Shown: piece by piece, positions 24,780 through 26,808 of the stretch
How the letters are laid out: every line of letters begins with the position of its first letter
How positions within the stretch are numbered: position 1 is the first letter of the stretch
Assembly: GCA_902489445.1 (NCBI GenBank)
Contig: CABTZX010000023.1
Coordinates: 1 to 26,808, forward strand
DNA from: an uncultured Bacteroidales bacterium
Lineage (GTDB): Bacteria > Bacteroidota > Bacteroidia > Bacteroidales > Porphyromonadaceae
Reading direction: 5' to 3'
DNA length: 26,808 nt
The notes under the pieces: model-generated
What the model was told of the DNA's origin: nothing
The model's input: the letters and a program-made list of their open reading frames with translations, nothing else
The model's database searches: none
Program-made: the position numbers and the translations under genes

Positions 24780-25646
24780 ATGAAAACAAGATTTCTTACA
24801 TTCGCAGCCGCCCTCTTTGTGGCGTTGCTCACCCTCGCCTCTTGCGGCAAGAATTCGGGTGCCTATAAGACCCTCAAGCAAGACTACGACTCGGTAGTAG
24901 CGGTCAATACGGTATACCAAACTCAAATGAACGAATTCGATGCCATTATCGGGCGTGTGATCGACAACTTCCAGGAAATCAATGCCATGGAAGGAATGAT
25001 CAGCCCCAATCCGCTTAACGGCGAAGTTAACATGAGCCGTAGCGAACGCATTGAGGATAATATCCGGATGATTAACGAACGTCTCCGCAACAACCGTCAG
25101 GAATTGGCAAGCCTTAACGAAAAACTCAAAGCCAGTGGCGCAAAGAATGCCGTGCTCACACGCACCATTGCTTCGCTGGAAAAGCAATTGAAGGATAAAA
25201 CGCAGGAAATTCTGCAATTAACCGAAGAACTTAAGAACAAGAACCTGCAGATCGGCATCCTCGATTCGATGGTAACCGAACTGAGCGGCTCTATTGAAGC
25301 GCAGAAGGAAGTAACCCGCAAGCAGGGCGAAGAACTTTCGCGTCAGGAAGCAGCCGCCAACACCGTTCGCTACTGCGTGGGAACAATGAACGACCTTAAG
25401 GAAATGAAGATCGTGAAGAATGGCAAGGTGGAAGCCAGCGATTACGTGAGCGATTACTACCGTCAGGTGGATCGCCGCTCCTTCACTTCGCTGCCGTTGC
25501 TCTCCAAAAAGGCTGAACTGCTGACACCGCACCCCGCTAACTCCTATCGTTTGGTTGAAGGTGCCGATAAGAACCTCACCTTGGAAATCTCCGATCCAAC
25601 TGCATTCTGGAGCCTATCCAAGACCCTTGTCGTTCGCGTTTACTAA
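24780..25646 (+). CDS. Coiled-coil lipoprotein of Bacteroidales
   Basis: The protein has 288 residues. A lipoprotein signal peptide ends at Cys22 (LASC). A long coiled coil follows (about 75-190), rich in Glu, Lys, Gln and Leu. A globular C-terminal part has TVRYCVGTMNDLKEMKI, KKAELLTPHPANSYRLV and a final FWSLSKTLVVRVY. This organisation matches a common Bacteroidales family; as I recall, some members are labelled Cbp1-like collagen-binding glycoproteins, but adhesion here is not shown. DSV (37-39) and DSM (162-164) fit the Bacteroidetes O-glycosylation motif D-S/T-hydrophobic. It ends before a strong terminator. Confidence 0.85.
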   Translation: MKTRFLTFAAALFVALLTLASCGKNSGAYKTLKQDYDSVVAVNTVYQTQMNEFDAIIGRVIDNFQEINAMEGMISPNPLNGEVNMSRSERIEDNIRMINERLRNNRQELASLNEKLKASGAKNAVLTRTIASLEKQLKDKTQEILQLTEELKNKNLQIGILDSMVTELSGSIEAQKEVTRKQGEELSRQEAAANTVRYCVGTMNDLKEMKIVKNGKVEASDYVSDYYRQVDRRSFTSLPLLSKKAELLTPHPANSYRLVEGADKNLTLEISDPTAFWSLSKTLVVRVY

Positions 25647-25670
25647 TTTCGCGGCGTCTATTAAAATCAC

Positions 25671-25712
25671 ACGGAGCAACCTCTCTTTTACGGGGATGGT
25701 TGCTCCGTTTCG
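25671..25712 (+). terminator. Intrinsic terminator after the lipoprotein gene
   Basis: An 11-bp perfect stem ACGGAGCAACC/GGTTGCTCCGT (25671-25681 with 25698-25708) is followed by TTTCG and a T-rich stretch. It lies 24 bp past the lipoprotein stop and shows that an open frame start at 25700 for the next gene is false. Confidence 0.85.
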
Positions 25713-25726
25713 TTATTTCTATCAAA

Positions 25727-26458
25727 ATGATCCACGCCAAGCAACTTCTCTTCGATCTCGACGATACCCTTTGGGATACGTACCACAACAACAAGCATGC
25801 GCTCAGCATCCTTTACGAGAAACACGGATGGAGCGCCTTCTTCAGCTCCTTTGAGGCGTACTTTGCGCTCTATATGCCGCACTGCAACCATCTCTGGCAT
25901 TTATACCGAACCGGCGTGATTAATAAGCAGTCCCTCACCATTGCCCGATTGGCGTACCCCCTTCATTTGGCAGGACAATCCGTCACTGCGGAGCAGATGT
26001 TGGCTTTGAACGATGAATTTATGGCGTTGGTTAAGTGCGAAACCGCATGCGTTGAGGGCGCTCTCGATATGCTTGCGCTACTGAAGCCCCACTTCAAAAT
26101 CTATATTATTACCAACGGATGGACCGAAGTGCAATCTGCCAAATTGAACAAAAGCGGCATAGCGCCTTACGTGGACCGGGTATTCATCAGCGAGCAGATT
26201 GGCTGCCACAAACCCGATCCGCAATTCTTTCACGCCGTGCTGACCGCTACCAACAGCCGAAAGAGCGAATCGGTCGTCATCGGAGATAGCTGGCATGCCG
26301 ACATAGCCGGGGCAGCCGCTTACGGATTGCGTGCTATTTGGTTCAATCCGCAACACGAGCCGCTTCCCGAGAGCTTTGATCCGGCGCCGTTGATCGTCAC
26401 TTCTCTCGACCAAATTCCTCCGCTGCTTCTCCCCCCATCCCCGATACCCATCTCGTAA
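25727..26458 (+). CDS. HAD-family phosphatase, YjjG-type nucleotidase
   Basis: This is a haloacid-dehalogenase hydrolase of 243 residues. Motif I is FDLDDTLWDT with nucleophile D10 and acid D12. Motif II is IITNGWTEVQ. The motif III lysine is in the QIGCHKPDPQFF segment. Motif IV is VVIGDSWHADIAGA. A helical cap lies between motifs I and II. The pattern best fits the YjjG family, which removes phosphate from non-canonical pyrimidine nucleotides. ATG 25727 is chosen; the earlier in-frame ATG 25700 sits inside a terminator stem. No promoter was recognised. The C terminus is Pro/Leu rich. Confidence 0.88.
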   Translation: MIHAKQLLFDLDDTLWDTYHNNKHALSILYEKHGWSAFFSSFEAYFALYMPHCNHLWHLYRTGVINKQSLTIARLAYPLHLAGQSVTAEQMLALNDEFMALVKCETACVEGALDMLALLKPHFKIYIITNGWTEVQSAKLNKSGIAPYVDRVFISEQIGCHKPDPQFFHAVLTATNSRKSESVVIGDSWHADIAGAAAYGLRAIWFNPQHEPLPESFDPAPLIVTSLDQIPPLLLPPSPIPIS

Positions 26459-26492
26459 TCCGACCCGCTCCTCTCCTCCATCTTAGCGCAGC

Positions 26493-26629
26493 AGCCGCCT
26501 CGCATCAGCACCCCTTCGCACATCAACCAACGCACGCGCCGCCTCACCGTACTTGTAGAACGGCACTGCCCCTCCCCGGCTTTTGCCCCTTTTCAACGAA
26601 GGAGCCGCCTCGCATCAGCACCCCTTCGC
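26493..26629. repeat. 27-bp direct repeat, copies 110 bp apart
   Basis: Copies at 26493-26519 and 26603-26629 are identical, beginning AGCCGCCTCGCATCAGC and ending CCCCTTCGC. The flanks differ. It is not in any gene. A duplication or a pair of binding sites are both possible. Confidence 0.9.
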
Positions 26630-26662
26630 GCTCTTTTCTACCGAGAGAGCGGAGCGGTTGTC

Positions 26663-26709
26663 CCATACAAACGGAGCGTTGCTCCCATGCTGTTCGAGCG
26701 TTTGTATGG
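26663..26709. repeat. Nested inverted repeat
   Basis: CCATACAAACG (26663-26673) is mirrored by CGTTTGTATGG (26699-26709). Overlapping its left arm and in the loop is a second hairpin, GGAGC-GTT-GCTCC (26673-26685). No T-tract follows, so it is not a standard terminator. Confidence 0.75.
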
Positions 26710-26721
26710 AGGTATCAGAGA

Positions 26722-26808
26722 AAAGTCTATAGGGTATCCGAGGAAAGTCTATAGAGTTTTTCCAGAAAGTCTATAGAGTTTTCCGAAAAAGTCTATAGAG
26801 TATTTTCC
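26722..26808. repeat. 22-bp array D with TCTATAGA core (4 or more units)
   Basis: Units start at 26722, 26744, 26766 and 26788, exactly 22 bp apart; the window ends one base before the fourth is complete. The core AAAGTCTATAGAGTTTT centres on the palindrome TCTATAGA with A and T flanks. A degenerate unit precedes it (GGTATCAGAG at 26711 matches GGTATCCGAG at 26733, again 22 bp). The geometry equals arrays A-C but the core sequence differs. Confidence 0.88.

Larger units (their letters stand above)
26459..26808. other. Non-coding right end, repeat-rich
   Basis: The last 350 bp hold no supported gene. They contain a 27-bp direct repeat, a nested inverted repeat and a 22-bp-period array that may continue beyond the window. 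The left part is C-rich on the plus strand and resembles decayed or structured non-coding DNA. Confidence 0.7.

Overview
ORGANISM. The window looks like chromosomal DNA of a Bacteroidales bacterium, probably close to Porphyromonas. Three things point there. Many intergenic regions carry a TAnnTTTG box, the Bacteroidetes sigma-70-type -7 element. Shine-Dalgarno sequences are mostly absent or weak. There are lineage-typical families: a DUF3575/DUF3868 pair, GHL10 (DUF187) lipoprotein, long-form QueA and coiled-coil lipoprotein. Base composition is mixed, roughly half GC by eye. No transposase, integrase, phage gene, rRNA or CRISPR was seen.

LAYOUT. (1) 1-745 is non-coding but highly structured: a degenerate 10-bp tandem array (about 36 units), a 22-bp-period array of four 16-bp palindromes, and a third 22-bp repeat just ahead of a sigma-factor gene. 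(2) 746-7937 is a tight plus-strand gene train: ECF sigma, class I fumarase, queA, panC, GHL10 lipoprotein, hemW. (3) 7938-8335 holds a second four-unit palindrome array, tRNA-Arg(CCT) on the minus strand and two minus-strand terminators. (4) 8341-10574 is a minus-strand pair of envelope proteins (DUF3575, then DUF3868/OmpA/TPR). (5) 10575-11105 is non-coding with two candidate promoters for that pair. (6) 11106-17253 is a minus-strand five-gene operon: ruvX, def, secreted TPR protein, ABC-F ATPase, sensor histidine kinase. (7) mfd diverges from ruvX (17445-20825); a third palindrome array begins 17 bp after its stop. (8) 21026-26458 on the plus strand holds a PH-like membrane protein, eno, an LpxL-type acyltransferase, rsmI, a coiled-coil lipoprotein and a YjjG-type HAD phosphatase. 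(9) 26459-26808 is non-coding with a 27-bp direct repeat, a nested inverted repeat and a fourth 22-bp-period array with a different core.

HOW THE GENES WORK TOGETHER. Most are housekeeping: TCA cycle/fumarate respiration (fumarase), queuosine (queA), pantothenate (panC), heme insertion (hemW), glycolysis (eno), rRNA methylation (rsmI), transcription-coupled repair (mfd), N-terminal Met processing (def), lipid A acylation and envelope proteins. There is no obvious gene-encoded novel system.

MAIN FINDING. The most unusual content is the repeat architecture. At least four intergenic sites carry arrays with an exact 22-bp period. Three share the palindrome AAAGGTATATACCTTT or close variants, four units each, separated by variable 6-bp spacers. 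A fourth has the same geometry with a TCTATAGA core. One solitary perfect copy of the first palindrome lies inside the GHL10 coding sequence. These look like arrays of dimer-binding sites or some other chromosome-scale signal, and they deserve follow-up.
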